Source: Anaerolineaceae bacterium
GTDB lineage: Bacteria > Chloroflexota > Anaerolineae > Anaerolineales > Villigracilaceae
Direction: 5' to 3'
Length of the DNA: 13,266 bases
Assembly (NCBI GenBank): GCA_022181005.1
Contig: BQMV01000244.1
Location: 1-13,266, forward strand
Made by a program: the position numbers and the translations under genes. Shown here piece by piece: positions 1 through 6,471 of the stretch. Below the pieces are notes generated by a model. The model searched no databases, was not told the origin of the DNA, and worked only from the letters and a program-made list of their open reading frames with translations. Every line of letters starts with the position of its first letter. Position 1 is the first letter of the stretch.

Positions 1-503
1 GGCCGCCCTTGTCGCGCAGCGACGATCCTCCCGTCGGGAAGCGAAGCGAGAATTTTCACGCCCTCGCAAACCGATTCGATGATCGGCGCGCGAATGAAGA
101 CCGCATGATAATCTTCCTGCGCGCCCGTCGCTTGTTTGAGTTCGGGAATATACAAATCTATTTCAAACGAATCGACTTGACGCCCAAACGCATTGCGGCG
201 CACTTTGATATCCATCAATCCGAGCAACGGCTGATCGCGACTCACGTCTTTCGATAGAAGAATCGCGCCCGCGCAAGTGCCCCAAATCGGACGGCGTTGA
301 CCGAAGGTTTTCATTGCGTCCAGCAAGTTATACGCGACCGCAAGTTTGCCCATGGTCGTCGATTCGCCGCCGGGGATGATGAGACCGTCGAGTCCGTCAA
401 GGTGTTCGGGCAAACGCACCTCAGCCGTATCAACAGTTAATTTTTTAAGCGCAACAAGATGTTCCGCAAAGCTGCCCTGTAGAGCAAGAACGCCAATTTT
501 CAT
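1..503 (-). CDS. pdxT: PdxT, glutaminase subunit of pyridoxal 5'-phosphate synthase (3' end outside window)
   Basis: This is the glutaminase subunit of the DXP-independent vitamin B6 pathway. It hydrolyses glutamine and passes ammonia to PdxS. I translated the reverse strand from the ATG at 503-501: 167 codons are open to the window edge. Visible family motifs are the start MKIGVLALQG, the oxyanion segment IIPGGESTTMGKL (about residues 42-54) and the nucleophile elbow GTCAGAIL with catalytic Cys77. The segment RRNAFGRQVDSFE (about 105-117), typical of PdxT, follows. The catalytic His-Glu pair near the C-terminus (usual length about 190 residues) lies beyond position 1. There is no clear Shine-Dalgarno sequence upstream of the ATG, where a palindromic repeat begins only 13 bp away. 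It is probably cotranscribed with pdxS. Identification is secure from the motifs; completeness cannot be judged. Confidence 0.95.
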   Translation of the reverse strand, partial: MKIGVLALQGSFAEHLVALKKLTVDTAEVRLPEHLDGLDGLIIPGGESTTMGKLAVAYNLLDAMKTFGQRRPIWGTCAGAILLSKDVSRDQPLLGLMDIKVRRNAFGRQVDSFEIDLYIPELKQATGAQEDYHAVFIRAPIIESVCEGVKILASLPDGRIVAARQGR

Positions 504-515
504 AATAATATTTCG

Positions 516-609
516 ATGTCGTTGCGAGGGCAACGATCTTTCGCCCAAAGCAATCTCGTACGAAACAAGAGGTTGCTTCGTCGGGCTAAAGCCTTCTTCG
601 CAAAGACAT
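516..609. repeat. Imperfect palindromic intergenic repeat between pdxS and pdxT
   Basis: A 94-bp element nearly fills the 115-bp gap between the two B6 genes. Its ends are inverted copies: ATGTCGTTGCGAGG at the left against CTTTGCGAAG plus CAT at the right end. An inner pair, GCAATCTC and GAGGTTGC, can form a stem with one G-U pair. The wording (TTGCGAGG, AAGCAATCTC, GAGGTTGCTTCGTC, CGCAAAGACATG) resembles a dispersed non-coding palindromic repeat that I know from several environmental bacteria, including Chloroflexota. That match is from memory and was not searched. No ORF in it looks real. In the pdxST transcript it would fold into a long hairpin. Confidence 0.7.
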
Positions 610-618
610 GCTTATTTA

Positions 619-1506
619 TTACCAGCCTCGTCCTGCCATCTTCTCCGCTTCAGGCATCTGCGACACATTGCGCCCGACCATCGCTTCGCCGAGATTCTTG
701 CTTACTTCCGCAAGGATAGATGCGTCCTGATAGTGCGTCACCGCTTTGACGATTGCGCTGGCGCGTTTGGCAGGATCGCCGCTCTTGAAGATTCCCGAAC
801 CGACGAACACGCCGTCTACGCCAAGCTGCATCATCAACGCCGCATCGGCGGGAGTAGCGACGCCGCCTGCTGCGAAATTGACGACCGGCATACGCCCGAG
901 TTCTTTCGTCTCTTTTACCAACTCATACGGCGCGCCGATCTCTTTGGAATAGCGCATCAATTCCTCGTCAGCCATTGCAGTTAACTTACGAATATCGCCC
1001 AGCACAGTGCGCGCATGGCGAACCGCCTCTACCACATCGCCGGTGCCGGCTTCGCCTTTCGTGCGGATCATCGCCGCGCCTTCGCCCACGCGCCGCAACG
1101 CCTCGCCTAAATTACGGCATCCGCACACGAACGGCACATTAAAATTATGTTTCAAGATGTGATTCGCCTCATCAGCAGGCGTCAACACTTCTGACTCGTC
1201 AATGTAATCCACGCCGACCGCTTCGAGAATTTGCGCTTCGACGAAATGCCCAATGCGGCACTTCGCCATCACGGGGATGGTCACCGCGTCCATAATCTTG
1301 AGGATCATATCGGGGTCCGACATACGCGCCACGCCGCCGTCCGCGCGAATATCCGCCGGAACGCGCTCCAGCGCCATCACGGCGCACGCGCCTGCATCTT
1401 CTGCGATCTTCGCATGCTCCACGTTCACCACGTCCATAATGACGCCGCCCTTAAGCATTTGCGCCAATCCCTTTTTCTCTGTCCACGTGCTTTTCTTTGC
1501 GTCCAT
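619..1506 (-). CDS. pdxS: PdxS, synthase subunit of pyridoxal 5'-phosphate synthase
   Basis: PdxS condenses ribose 5-phosphate (or ribulose 5-phosphate), glyceraldehyde 3-phosphate and PdxT-derived ammonia to pyridoxal 5'-phosphate. It is cytosolic, a (beta/alpha)8 barrel that forms a dodecamer coated with PdxT. The 295-residue length is standard. Visible motifs are GGVIMDVVNVEHA with Asp25, the segment GACAVMALERVPADIR (about residues 39-54), and IPVMAKCRIGH with Lys82, the lysine that binds the pentose phosphate. RTKGEAGTG carries Lys150, the second catalytic lysine. FAAGGVATPADAALMMQLG and GVFVGSGIFKS form the phosphate site. The start ATG (1506-1504) has a good Shine-Dalgarno sequence, AAGGAG, 6 bp upstream. 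pdxT follows downstream on the same strand, the usual operon order. I see nothing aberrant. Confidence 0.98.
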   Translation of the reverse strand: MDAKKSTWTEKKGLAQMLKGGVIMDVVNVEHAKIAEDAGACAVMALERVPADIRADGGVARMSDPDMILKIMDAVTIPVMAKCRIGHFVEAQILEAVGVDYIDESEVLTPADEANHILKHNFNVPFVCGCRNLGEALRRVGEGAAMIRTKGEAGTGDVVEAVRHARTVLGDIRKLTAMADEELMRYSKEIGAPYELVKETKELGRMPVVNFAAGGVATPADAALMMQLGVDGVFVGSGIFKSGDPAKRASAIVKAVTHYQDASILAEVSKNLGEAMVGRNVSQMPEAEKMAGRGW

Positions 1507-1527
1507 TTCTGCTCCTTCGGTTTTCGT

Positions 1528-1551
1528 ATGCGCGGATCAATCGCCGCGCAT
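1528..1551 (-). other. Leader hairpin upstream of pdxS
   Basis: A perfect 8-bp inverted repeat, ATGCGCGG and CCGCGCAT, separated by 8 nt, lies between the probable pdxS promoter and its Shine-Dalgarno sequence. It ends about 10 nt before that sequence. In the mRNA it would form a GC-rich hairpin in a leader of roughly 60 nt. Whether it stabilises the message or regulates it cannot be told from sequence. Confidence 0.5.
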
Positions 1552-1573
1552 GCAATTCATCTTTATTGTTGAG

Positions 1574-1582
1574 ATTTTACCA
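1574..1582 (-). promoter_or_regulatory. Probable extended -10 promoter of pdxS
   Basis: On the reverse strand the sequence reads TGGTAAAAT, a TGn extension followed by TAAAAT (5 of 6 matches to TATAAT), with its 3' end at 1574. No good -35 box is found at 16-18 bp, as expected for extended -10 promoters. A start of transcription near 1567 would give a leader of about 60 nt. Confidence 0.45.
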
Positions 1583-1659
1583 CGCAGACGGCAGCCGATT
1601 TCATTCAAGCGGCGCCCCGCCGTCGTCTTTCATTTGCCGGGCGAGAGATCCGTTTGCTC

Positions 1660-1687
1660 TTGACAAAACCTGCATTAAAGATACAAT
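1660..1687 (+). promoter_or_regulatory. Sigma-70-type promoter of the gntR cluster
   Basis: A perfect -35 box TTGACA (1660-1665), a 16-bp spacer and TACAAT (1682-1687, 5 of 6 matches) lie just upstream of the gntR-family gene. The expected transcription start is near 1694, leaving a leader of only about 20 nt. No Shine-Dalgarno sequence is evident in that leader. Confidence 0.7.
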
Positions 1688-1693
1688 TATAAC

Positions 1694-1713
1694 ATTGATA
1701 CATTTAGTACAAT
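1694..1713. promoter_or_regulatory. Candidate operator for autoregulation by the GntR protein
   Basis: The half-sites ATTGATAC and GTACAAT form an imperfect inverted repeat around ATTTA (with one unpaired base), positioned at the expected transcription start and right before the start codon. YtrA-type GntR proteins commonly repress their own operon from such a site. The assignment rests on symmetry and position only. Confidence 0.4.
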
Positions 1714-1714
1714 T

Positions 1715-2131
1715 ATGGCGAACAAAAAACTCATCCTTCAAATTGACTTCCGCTCGGGCTTGCCGATCTACGCCCAGATCGTCAACCAAGTGCAAGCGCA
1801 GCTCGCCAGCGGCATCCTCAAACCGGACGATCAGCTCCCTACCGTGCGCGCGTTGGCGGAAGAGTTGCGCGTCAACTTCAACACAGTCGCGCGCGCATAC
1901 CGCATACTGGATGAAGCGCGCATTATTTCCACGCAGCAAGGACGCGGCACATTCATTACCGAGAGACTGTCGCCGAAAGCGACCGAGCGCCTGCGCAGAG
2001 AGGCGCTGGAGGCATTAACTCAACGATACATTAGCGAAGCGCTGAGGCTGGAATTCTCGAAAAGCGAGATCCGCCAGATGGTTAGCGACCAGCTCAAAGC
2101 GTGGAACGAAGCGAACGAACCCAAAGAATAA
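1715..2131 (+). CDS. GntR-family transcriptional regulator, YtrA-like
   Basis: A DNA-binding regulator of 138 residues. The winged helix-turn-helix of the GntR family is clear: PIYAQIVNQVQAQLASG (about residues 17-33), the hallmark LPTVRALAEELRVNFNTVARAY (41-62) containing the recognition helix, and the wing QGRGTF (75-80). Only about 55 residues follow, without a metabolite-binding FadR, HutC or aminotransferase domain; this short, mostly helical tail defines the YtrA subfamily. These proteins usually repress the operon in which they sit, often one encoding membrane or transport proteins. Here the gene leads a run of membrane-protein genes, with the SPFH gene starting 10 bp after its stop. 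The ATG has no clear Shine-Dalgarno sequence and a very short predicted leader. The ligand or signal is unknown. Confidence 0.92.
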   Translation: MANKKLILQIDFRSGLPIYAQIVNQVQAQLASGILKPDDQLPTVRALAEELRVNFNTVARAYRILDEARIISTQQGRGTFITERLSPKATERLRREALEALTQRYISEALRLEFSKSEIRQMVSDQLKAWNEANEPKE

Positions 2132-2141
2132 GGAGAATGAA

Positions 2142-3086
2142 ATGGACGCAAAATTTATAAAATCGAAAATCGAAAAGAGGAAATCTCAGCAAGCCGATCC
2201 GCACATCTCAGCGATCGCCGGCGCGCTATTTGTTTTATTTTTGCTTATTGCCATATTCGGCGCAATCATTGGCGACGGCAAAATCAGCGACGCAATTTTA
2301 GGCGCGTGGGTCTTTGGTTGGATGCTCGTCGGCATTTATGTTTTATTTGCGCTAAAAGTGGCGTCGCAATGGGAAAAAGCAGTGGTTTTACGACTCGGAA
2401 GACTCGAAAAACTGGCGGGACCCGGCGCATTTTGGATCGTTCCAGTCATAGACAACGCTCCAACTTGGATCGATCATCGCGTGATGGTTACGCCGTTCGC
2501 CGCGCAAAAAACGCTGACGAAAGACACAGTCCCCGTTGATGTAGACGCTGTGCTGTTCTGGGTCGTATGGGACGCCGAGAAAGCCGCGCTCGAAGTGGAA
2601 AACTATCGCGCCGCGGTAGACTGGGCGGCGCAAACAGCCTTGCGCGACATTATCGGGCGTATGGAATTGGCAAACATTCTCGTAGGACGCAGCATCATTG
2701 ACAAAGAACTGCAGCAAGTGATTGACGAGCGCACCACACCCTGGGGCGTGACCGTACAATCGGTCGAGATCCGCGATATTGTCATCCCGCAAGATCTGGA
2801 AGACGCCATGTCGCGTCAGGCGCAGGCGGAGCGCGAACGTCAGGCGCGCGTTATTTTAGGCGAATCCGAGAAGCAAATCGCAGACTCGTTCGCTGAAGCG
2901 TCAAAAGCCTATCAGAACAACCCCACGGCTTTACACTTGCGCGCAATGAACATGCTTTTCGAAGGTTTGAAAGAAAAAGGCGCGTTAGTCATTGTGCCAA
3001 GTTCCGCCGTAGACACGATGAACCTCGGCGGCATCAGCGGCGTCGTCTCAATGGCGCAGAACAACCTACCCAAGGAAAGCCGATAA
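2142..3086 (+). CDS. SPFH/slipin-type membrane protein
   Basis: A 314-residue member of the stomatin/prohibitin (SPFH) superfamily, membrane scaffold proteins that form oligomeric rings. A basic N-terminus (1-20) is followed by two predicted membrane segments (about 24-44 and 51-73). The SPFH domain starts at QWEKAVVLRLGRLEKLAGPGAF (77-98), the signature of slipins, and continues with TKDTVPVDVDAVLFW and WGVTVQSVEIRDIVIPQ. A charged, coiled-coil-like segment (about 225-265, rich in E, R, Q and A) precedes the tail. A strong AAGGAG Shine-Dalgarno sequence stands 6 bp before the ATG, overlapping the end of the gntR gene region. Slipins are often paired with an NfeD protease partner; none is present here. 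A role in membrane integrity is inferred from the family and neighbours. The exact function is unknown. Confidence 0.9.
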   Translation: MDAKFIKSKIEKRKSQQADPHISAIAGALFVLFLLIAIFGAIIGDGKISDAILGAWVFGWMLVGIYVLFALKVASQWEKAVVLRLGRLEKLAGPGAFWIVPVIDNAPTWIDHRVMVTPFAAQKTLTKDTVPVDVDAVLFWVVWDAEKAALEVENYRAAVDWAAQTALRDIIGRMELANILVGRSIIDKELQQVIDERTTPWGVTVQSVEIRDIVIPQDLEDAMSRQAQAERERQARVILGESEKQIADSFAEASKAYQNNPTALHLRAMNMLFEGLKEKGALVIVPSSAVDTMNLGGISGVVSMAQNNLPKESR

Positions 3087-3101
3087 GTTTCACGTGAAAC
3101 A
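3086..3101. other. parS-like ParB-binding site, copy 1
   Basis: The sequence AGTTTCACGTGAAACA matches the widely conserved parS consensus TGTTTCACGTGAAACA at 15 of 16 positions and contains the perfect 14-bp palindrome GTTTCACGTGAAAC. It begins at the last base of the SPFH stop codon and fills most of the 32-bp gap before the SdpI-like gene. parS sites are normally clustered in the origin-proximal part of the chromosome and are nucleation points for ParB spreading. No parA or parB gene is in this window. Confidence 0.85.
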
Positions 3102-3118
3102 ACGAAAAGAGAAAACAA

Positions 3119-3763
3119 ATGTCAACCAAACTCACCGCCATCCTTGCATTCATTCTGATCGTCGCCGCCGCTATCGCAGGCGCTCTGCTCTGGAATCGCC
3201 TGCCTGATCCAATGCCTGCGCATTGGAATGCGGCAGGCGAGATTGACGGCTACATGTCCAAGTTCTGGGGCGTCTTCCTCCTGCCGATCATCAGCGCCGC
3301 GCTAACGGGCTTGTTCCTGATCATCCCAAACATTGACCCGCTCAAGGCAAATATCGCCCAATTCCGCGCCGCCTTCAACTGGTTCATTGTGGTCTTCGCG
3401 GTGTATATGCTCTACGTCTATACCCTGACCCTCTTTGCCGCACTCGGACCCCCCTTCAATATGACGCTCATGCTTTTACCGGCGGTCGGACTGCTCTTCA
3501 TCGGCATCGGCTATTTGATGAACGGGGCAAAACGCAACTTCTTTATCGGCATCCGCACGCCATGGACGCTTTCGAGCGAGACGGTCTGGGATGAAACGCA
3601 TAAACTCGGCTCCAAACTGTTTATGCTCGGCGGCGTGGTCGCCATTCTTTGCGCGTTCCTCGGCGAGACTGGGGTTTGGGTCATGCTGGTCGCCATACTC
3701 CTCGCCGCGTTTGTGCCGGTCGTCTATTCATACGCGTTGTATCAGCGCGAGATGAAGTCGTAA
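3119..3763 (+). CDS. SdpI/DUF1648-family integral membrane protein
   Basis: A 214-residue membrane protein with about six predicted helices. The N-terminal DUF1648 motif is clear: LPDPMPAHWNAAGEIDGYMSK (28-48) between the first two membrane segments. The C-terminal half carries the SdpI signature, RNFFIGIRTPWTL then VWDETHKLGSK (139-166), followed by two hydrophobic segments. In Bacillus subtilis SdpI gives immunity to the SdpC killing factor and signals to the repressor SdpR. Here an upstream GntR-type regulator could play the analogous part, which is inference. No toxin gene is visible nearby, so a general membrane or transport role remains possible. The Shine-Dalgarno sequence is weak (AAGAGA-like). 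The gene is bracketed by two parS-like palindromes. Confidence 0.9.
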   Translation: MSTKLTAILAFILIVAAAIAGALLWNRLPDPMPAHWNAAGEIDGYMSKFWGVFLLPIISAALTGLFLIIPNIDPLKANIAQFRAAFNWFIVVFAVYMLYVYTLTLFAALGPPFNMTLMLLPAVGLLFIGIGYLMNGAKRNFFIGIRTPWTLSSETVWDETHKLGSKLFMLGGVVAILCAFLGETGVWVMLVAILLAAFVPVVYSYALYQREMKS

Positions 3764-3770
3764 TTCAACA

Positions 3771-3798
3771 CGGAGCGGGGCACCTCCCCGCTCCGTTT
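3771..3798 (+). terminator. Terminator-like hairpin after the SdpI-like gene
   Basis: CGGAGCGGGG (3771-3780) and CCCCGCTCCG (3786-3795) form a perfect 10-bp GC-rich stem around the 5-nt loop CACCT, followed by only TTT. It starts 8 bp after the stop codon. The short T-run suggests partial termination, so the downstream genes may be expressed by readthrough. The right arm is shared with the following parS-like palindrome. Confidence 0.6.
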
Positions 3799-3809
3799 CA
3801 CGTGAAACG
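3794..3809. other. parS-like ParB-binding site, copy 2
   Basis: The same 14-bp core GTTTCACGTGAAAC (3795-3808) occurs here, flanked by C and G instead of the consensus T and A (14 of 16 matches). The symmetry extends to a perfect 22-bp palindrome, 3791-3812. It is 708 bp from copy 1 and again lies in a gap between genes. Its right half includes most of the Shine-Dalgarno sequence GGAGG (3809-3813) of the following small gene. Confidence 0.8.
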
Positions 3810-3818
3810 GAGGCTCAC

Positions 3819-4040
3819 ATGAGCGACGAAATCAAACTATGGGAATATCGCGTTCAATCGATCGGCAGTATATTTGGAGCGAAGGATGAAGATATTCAAG
3901 AAAAACTCGATGAATGGGGCTTGGAAGGCTGGGAAGCCATCAATGTGTATACGCCGTACGGAAGCGGTAAGATCACCATGGTCGCCAAACGTCCTCTCAC
4001 CGAACGCGCGCGGCGGATGCGCTCCATGCCGTCGCAATAA
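3819..4040 (+). CDS. Small DUF4177-like protein
   Basis: A 73-residue soluble protein. Its layout matches the DUF4177 family of small alpha/beta proteins: KLWEYRVQSIG (residues 6-16) as first strand, a helix DIQEKLDEWGLEGWEAINVY (25-44) containing the typical GLEGWE turn, then the hydrophobic strand KITMVAKRPL (51-60). The basic tail (RARRMR) is unusual and may be disordered. No catalytic residues are evident and the family has no established function. A strong GGAGG Shine-Dalgarno sequence lies 5 bp before the ATG but is part of the parS-like palindrome. The YhfC-family gene follows 19 bp downstream, so the two are probably cotranslated from one message. Confidence 0.75.
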   Translation: MSDEIKLWEYRVQSIGSIFGAKDEDIQEKLDEWGLEGWEAINVYTPYGSGKITMVAKRPLTERARRMRSMPSQ

Positions 4041-4059
4041 ATCATAAGGAAAAAATACT

Positions 4060-4839
4060 ATGTTGACCGTAGCGTATGTTGTAAGTTTTATGGGGATGAT
4101 CCTGTTGCCTATCATTTTATGGATCGTCTTCACCCGCAAGTACTCGCTCTCATGGAAGCTCGTGCTTGCGGGCGGCTTGACCTTTATCGCCTCGCAGATT
4201 TTACACATCCCTCTTGTGGTGGGACTGAATAAGTTTCTGCAAAACTCTTCACTATTGATCACCGCCATCGTCCTGGGTTTGCTCGCAGGCATTTTTGAAG
4301 AGACCGCGCGTTACATTCTGTTCAAATTCATTTTGAAGAGATCGCGTTCATGGAAAGAAGGCGTGCTGGTCGGTTTAGGTCACGGCGGGATAGAAGCCAT
4401 ATTGATCGGGATTTCCGCAGTGGCGACCCTTGTATTCATGATGTCATATCGCAGTATCGATCTGTCTACCGTGCCAAGCATCCCGCCTGAACAGCTTGAG
4501 TTGGCAAAACAACAAGTGGATGCGTTCTGGTCCACGCAGCCCTTCATGGCATTACTAGGATTCTTCGAACGGGTCTTTGCGATATGTTTGCATGTGTGTT
4601 TGTCGTTGATGGTGCTGTATGGGCTTGCAAAGAATCAAGCCGTTTGGTTTTGGCTGGCTCTGCTATGGCACGCGTTTGTGGATGCCGCCGCTGTGTATGC
4701 GAGCAAGTCAGTTGGGGCTTTACAGACTGAAGGTCTTATTGCCATCTTTGCCTTGATCAGTTTGTGGATCATTTTCAAGATGAGACCGAAGTTTGAACAA
4801 ATCAACCAAGCCAGTGAACCGGAAGCGGTCGCAGGGTAG
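4060..4839 (+). CDS. YhfC-family putative intramembrane metalloprotease
   Basis: A 259-residue polytopic membrane protein with about seven predicted helices. It carries the conserved polar residues of the YhfC family, a relative of the CPBP/Rce1 glutamate-type intramembrane proteases. These are EETARY (Glu80, Glu81, Arg84) in one helix, GLGHGGIEA (His108, Glu112), ERVFAICLH (Glu170, His178) and HAFVD (His204, Asp208). In CPBP enzymes the equivalent EExxxR and His motifs form the active site within the membrane. Proteolysis is therefore plausible, but the substrate is unknown and activity is inferred from the family. An AAGGA Shine-Dalgarno sequence precedes the ATG. It is the last gene of the gntR cluster, followed by a strong terminator. 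CPBP-type proteins are often found with peptide immunity genes, which fits the SdpI-like neighbour. Confidence 0.82.
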   Translation: MLTVAYVVSFMGMILLPIILWIVFTRKYSLSWKLVLAGGLTFIASQILHIPLVVGLNKFLQNSSLLITAIVLGLLAGIFEETARYILFKFILKRSRSWKEGVLVGLGHGGIEAILIGISAVATLVFMMSYRSIDLSTVPSIPPEQLELAKQQVDAFWSTQPFMALLGFFERVFAICLHVCLSLMVLYGLAKNQAVWFWLALLWHAFVDAAAVYASKSVGALQTEGLIAIFALISLWIIFKMRPKFEQINQASEPEAVAG

Positions 4840-4902
4840 AAAAAGATTTCCCAAGCCGAATCAAGCTGAGGCGGGAGGCGAAGCGGATCGTCCATCCAGA
4901 TT

Positions 4903-4950
4903 AACAGGATTAATCATTTGTCTATACAAATAATTAATCCTGTTCTTTTT
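4903..4950 (+). terminator. Long hairpin terminator after the YhfC-family gene
   Basis: Arms 4903-4921 and 4926-4944 pair in 18 of 19 positions (one C-A mismatch) around a 4-nt loop CTAT. They are followed by CTTTTTAT. The stem is AT-rich in its upper half and reads AACAGGATTAAT at its base, wording that recurs in intergenic repeats of some bacteria. It should end the gntR cluster before the glycosyltransferase gene starts at 4971. Confidence 0.8.
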
Positions 4951-4970
4951 ATCGAGAGTACAATCAGCGC

Positions 4971-6419
4971 ATGAAAAAATTATTGCATCCGCTGTTGCTC
5001 ATTATTTTTGTTTCGACGTTGATCGGCGCAGGCATGTTGCGGCACGGGCATGAATGGGGCGACGATTGGGCATGGTATGTGTTGCAGGCAAAAAGTATTG
5101 TGGATGGTTCGCTGGACGAATTCATCGAGATCAGCGCTTTTACGAATTACCAATCCACATCGCATCTCGGACCGCTCGCCTACCCATGGGGCTACCCGCT
5201 GATATTGGCTCCGTTTTACGCGCTGAATGGCATCAGCCCGATGACGCTAAAGATTCCCGGATTGTTTTTTTACGCAGGGTTTTTAATTTGTTTATATCTG
5301 TTTGCAAAATCTCGTCTCACACGGACCGAAAGCCTGATCTTCGTTTCGCTGTTCGCGTTCAACCCAATGCTGTTGGAATTTCTCGATTACATTCTTTCGG
5401 ATATTCCGTTCCTTTTTTTCTCAACATTGACGCTGCTCTTAGTTGTACAACAAAACAAATCGCGGATGCATTACGCGTTAATCGGCGCCGCCATCTTCTT
5501 TACGACGTTTATACGCGCTACGGGACTTCTCCTGCTCGGTTGTTTTTTGATGATCGAGTTTTTCAAATTGATTGCCCAACGCAAAGATCGAAATATCGTC
5601 AAGAGAATCGTTTTGAACTCCTTCATTGTCTGCGCAGTGTTCGCCGTACTATGGATCGCCAACATGCTCTTATTCCCTGGCGGAGGCGAATCGTATCTAT
5701 CGCAATACAAAAACCTGACCGTTGACCTCGTCATCAGTTTTATCGGCGCATATTTCAAAGTATACGGCTGGTTCTTCGGTGAAGCGGCAGGATGGCAGTA
5801 TCTTTATTATTTCGTTTTGGCTTTCGCCCTGCTTGGCGCATGGATTCGACGCCGCGACGAGTTGTACTTCATTCTCTTCTTCGCTGTGTGGATGCTCGTT
5901 CATATCACTTACCCTTACTGGCAAGGACCGCGCTATATCTTCCCACTTTTACCTATCTTCATCTATTTTGCATTTCAAGGAATGAAGTTCGCCGTCGGAA
6001 AACTTTCTGAAAAATATCAAGCGATGGGTCGGCGCGCGATGTACGGATTTTGGACTGTCATCGCTGTATATTTCCTTGTTGCCTCAAGCGCTCTGGCTTA
6101 CGACAATGTGCAGACCGGACGACAGATTAACGGGCCGTTCGATCCCTTAAGCATGGAAGTGTATCAATGGATAAAAAGCGAAACGCCGCCGACGAGCGTG
6201 TTAATCTTTTTCAAGCCGCGCGTCATGAGATTAATGACCGAACGTCCTTCTATTTATATCAATCAATGCGACGGAATGTTGCAAGGCGATTACTTGGTTC
6301 TCAGCAAGAAGGTCGGCGCAAACGGCCAAGTTCCGCCCGAAGAGATCGGAAAGTGCAGCCTGCCGCTAGACGCCATGTTTAATAACCGCAGGTTTATCAT
6401 CTATAAAATTGAGAAATAA
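4971..6419 (+). CDS. GT-C fold membrane glycosyltransferase (ArnT/PMT-like, GT39/GT83 type)
   Basis: A 482-residue membrane protein with roughly ten predicted helices. It fits the GT-C superfamily, which transfers sugars from polyprenyl-phosphate donors to protein or lipid acceptors on the outer face of the membrane. After the first helix comes HGHEWGDDWAWY (25-36), whose acidic pair Asp31-Asp32 matches the catalytic Asp of the first external loop. AYPWGYPLILAPFYAL (about 70-85) is the second typical loop motif, and the dense run of hydrophobic helices continues to about residue 385. A soluble C-terminal part (about 385-482) follows, as in ArnT-like enzymes. The Shine-Dalgarno sequence is weak. 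A TACAAT at 4959-4964 would place transcription at the ATG itself, so a leaderless message is possible. Donor and acceptor cannot be predicted. It is a single gene, convergent with dnaN. Confidence 0.8.
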   Translation: MKKLLHPLLLIIFVSTLIGAGMLRHGHEWGDDWAWYVLQAKSIVDGSLDEFIEISAFTNYQSTSHLGPLAYPWGYPLILAPFYALNGISPMTLKIPGLFFYAGFLICLYLFAKSRLTRTESLIFVSLFAFNPMLLEFLDYILSDIPFLFFSTLTLLLVVQQNKSRMHYALIGAAIFFTTFIRATGLLLLGCFLMIEFFKLIAQRKDRNIVKRIVLNSFIVCAVFAVLWIANMLLFPGGGESYLSQYKNLTVDLVISFIGAYFKVYGWFFGEAAGWQYLYYFVLAFALLGAWIRRRDELYFILFFAVWMLVHITYPYWQGPRYIFPLLPIFIYFAFQGMKFAVGKLSEKYQAMGRRAMYGFWTVIAVYFLVASSALAYDNVQTGRQINGPFDPLSMEVYQWIKSETPPTSVLIFFKPRVMRLMTERPSIYINQCDGMLQGDYLVLSKKVGANGQVPPEEIGKCSLPLDAMFNNRRFIIYKIEK

Positions 6420-6446
6420 AAAAACGCCTCGTCAAAAGACAAGGCG
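6418..6446 (-). terminator. Terminator of the dnaN unit
   Basis: On the reverse strand the arms 6446-6438 and 6433-6425 pair in 8 of 9 positions (one mismatch) around a 4-nt loop TTTT. They are followed by seven T residues (complement of 6418-6424). It lies about 25 bp after the dnaN stop. The opposite direction has no T-run, so termination of the convergent glycosyltransferase here would be weak. Confidence 0.75.
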
Positions 6447-6471
6447 CCTCAATTCTCTGCTTCTTCGTTCT

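Noticed and set aside
346..984. Long plus-strand open frame across pdxT, the repeat and pdxS
   Set aside because: It is antisense to two clearly recognised genes, has no protein-like motif and crosses the palindromic repeat.
1484..1489. Further CACGTG cores at 1484-1489 and 12964-12969 as parS sites
   Set aside because: Their flanks do not match GTTT/AAAC, and the first lies inside pdxS coding sequence.
1497..2018. Plus-strand open frame overlapping the gntR promoter and gene
   Set aside because: It overlaps the secure GntR frame, and its Arg/Ser-rich translation has no recognisable motif.
4840..4902. Gene or RNA in the gap after the YhfC-family gene
   Set aside because: There is no start with a ribosome site and no structure apart from the following terminator; nothing identifiable.
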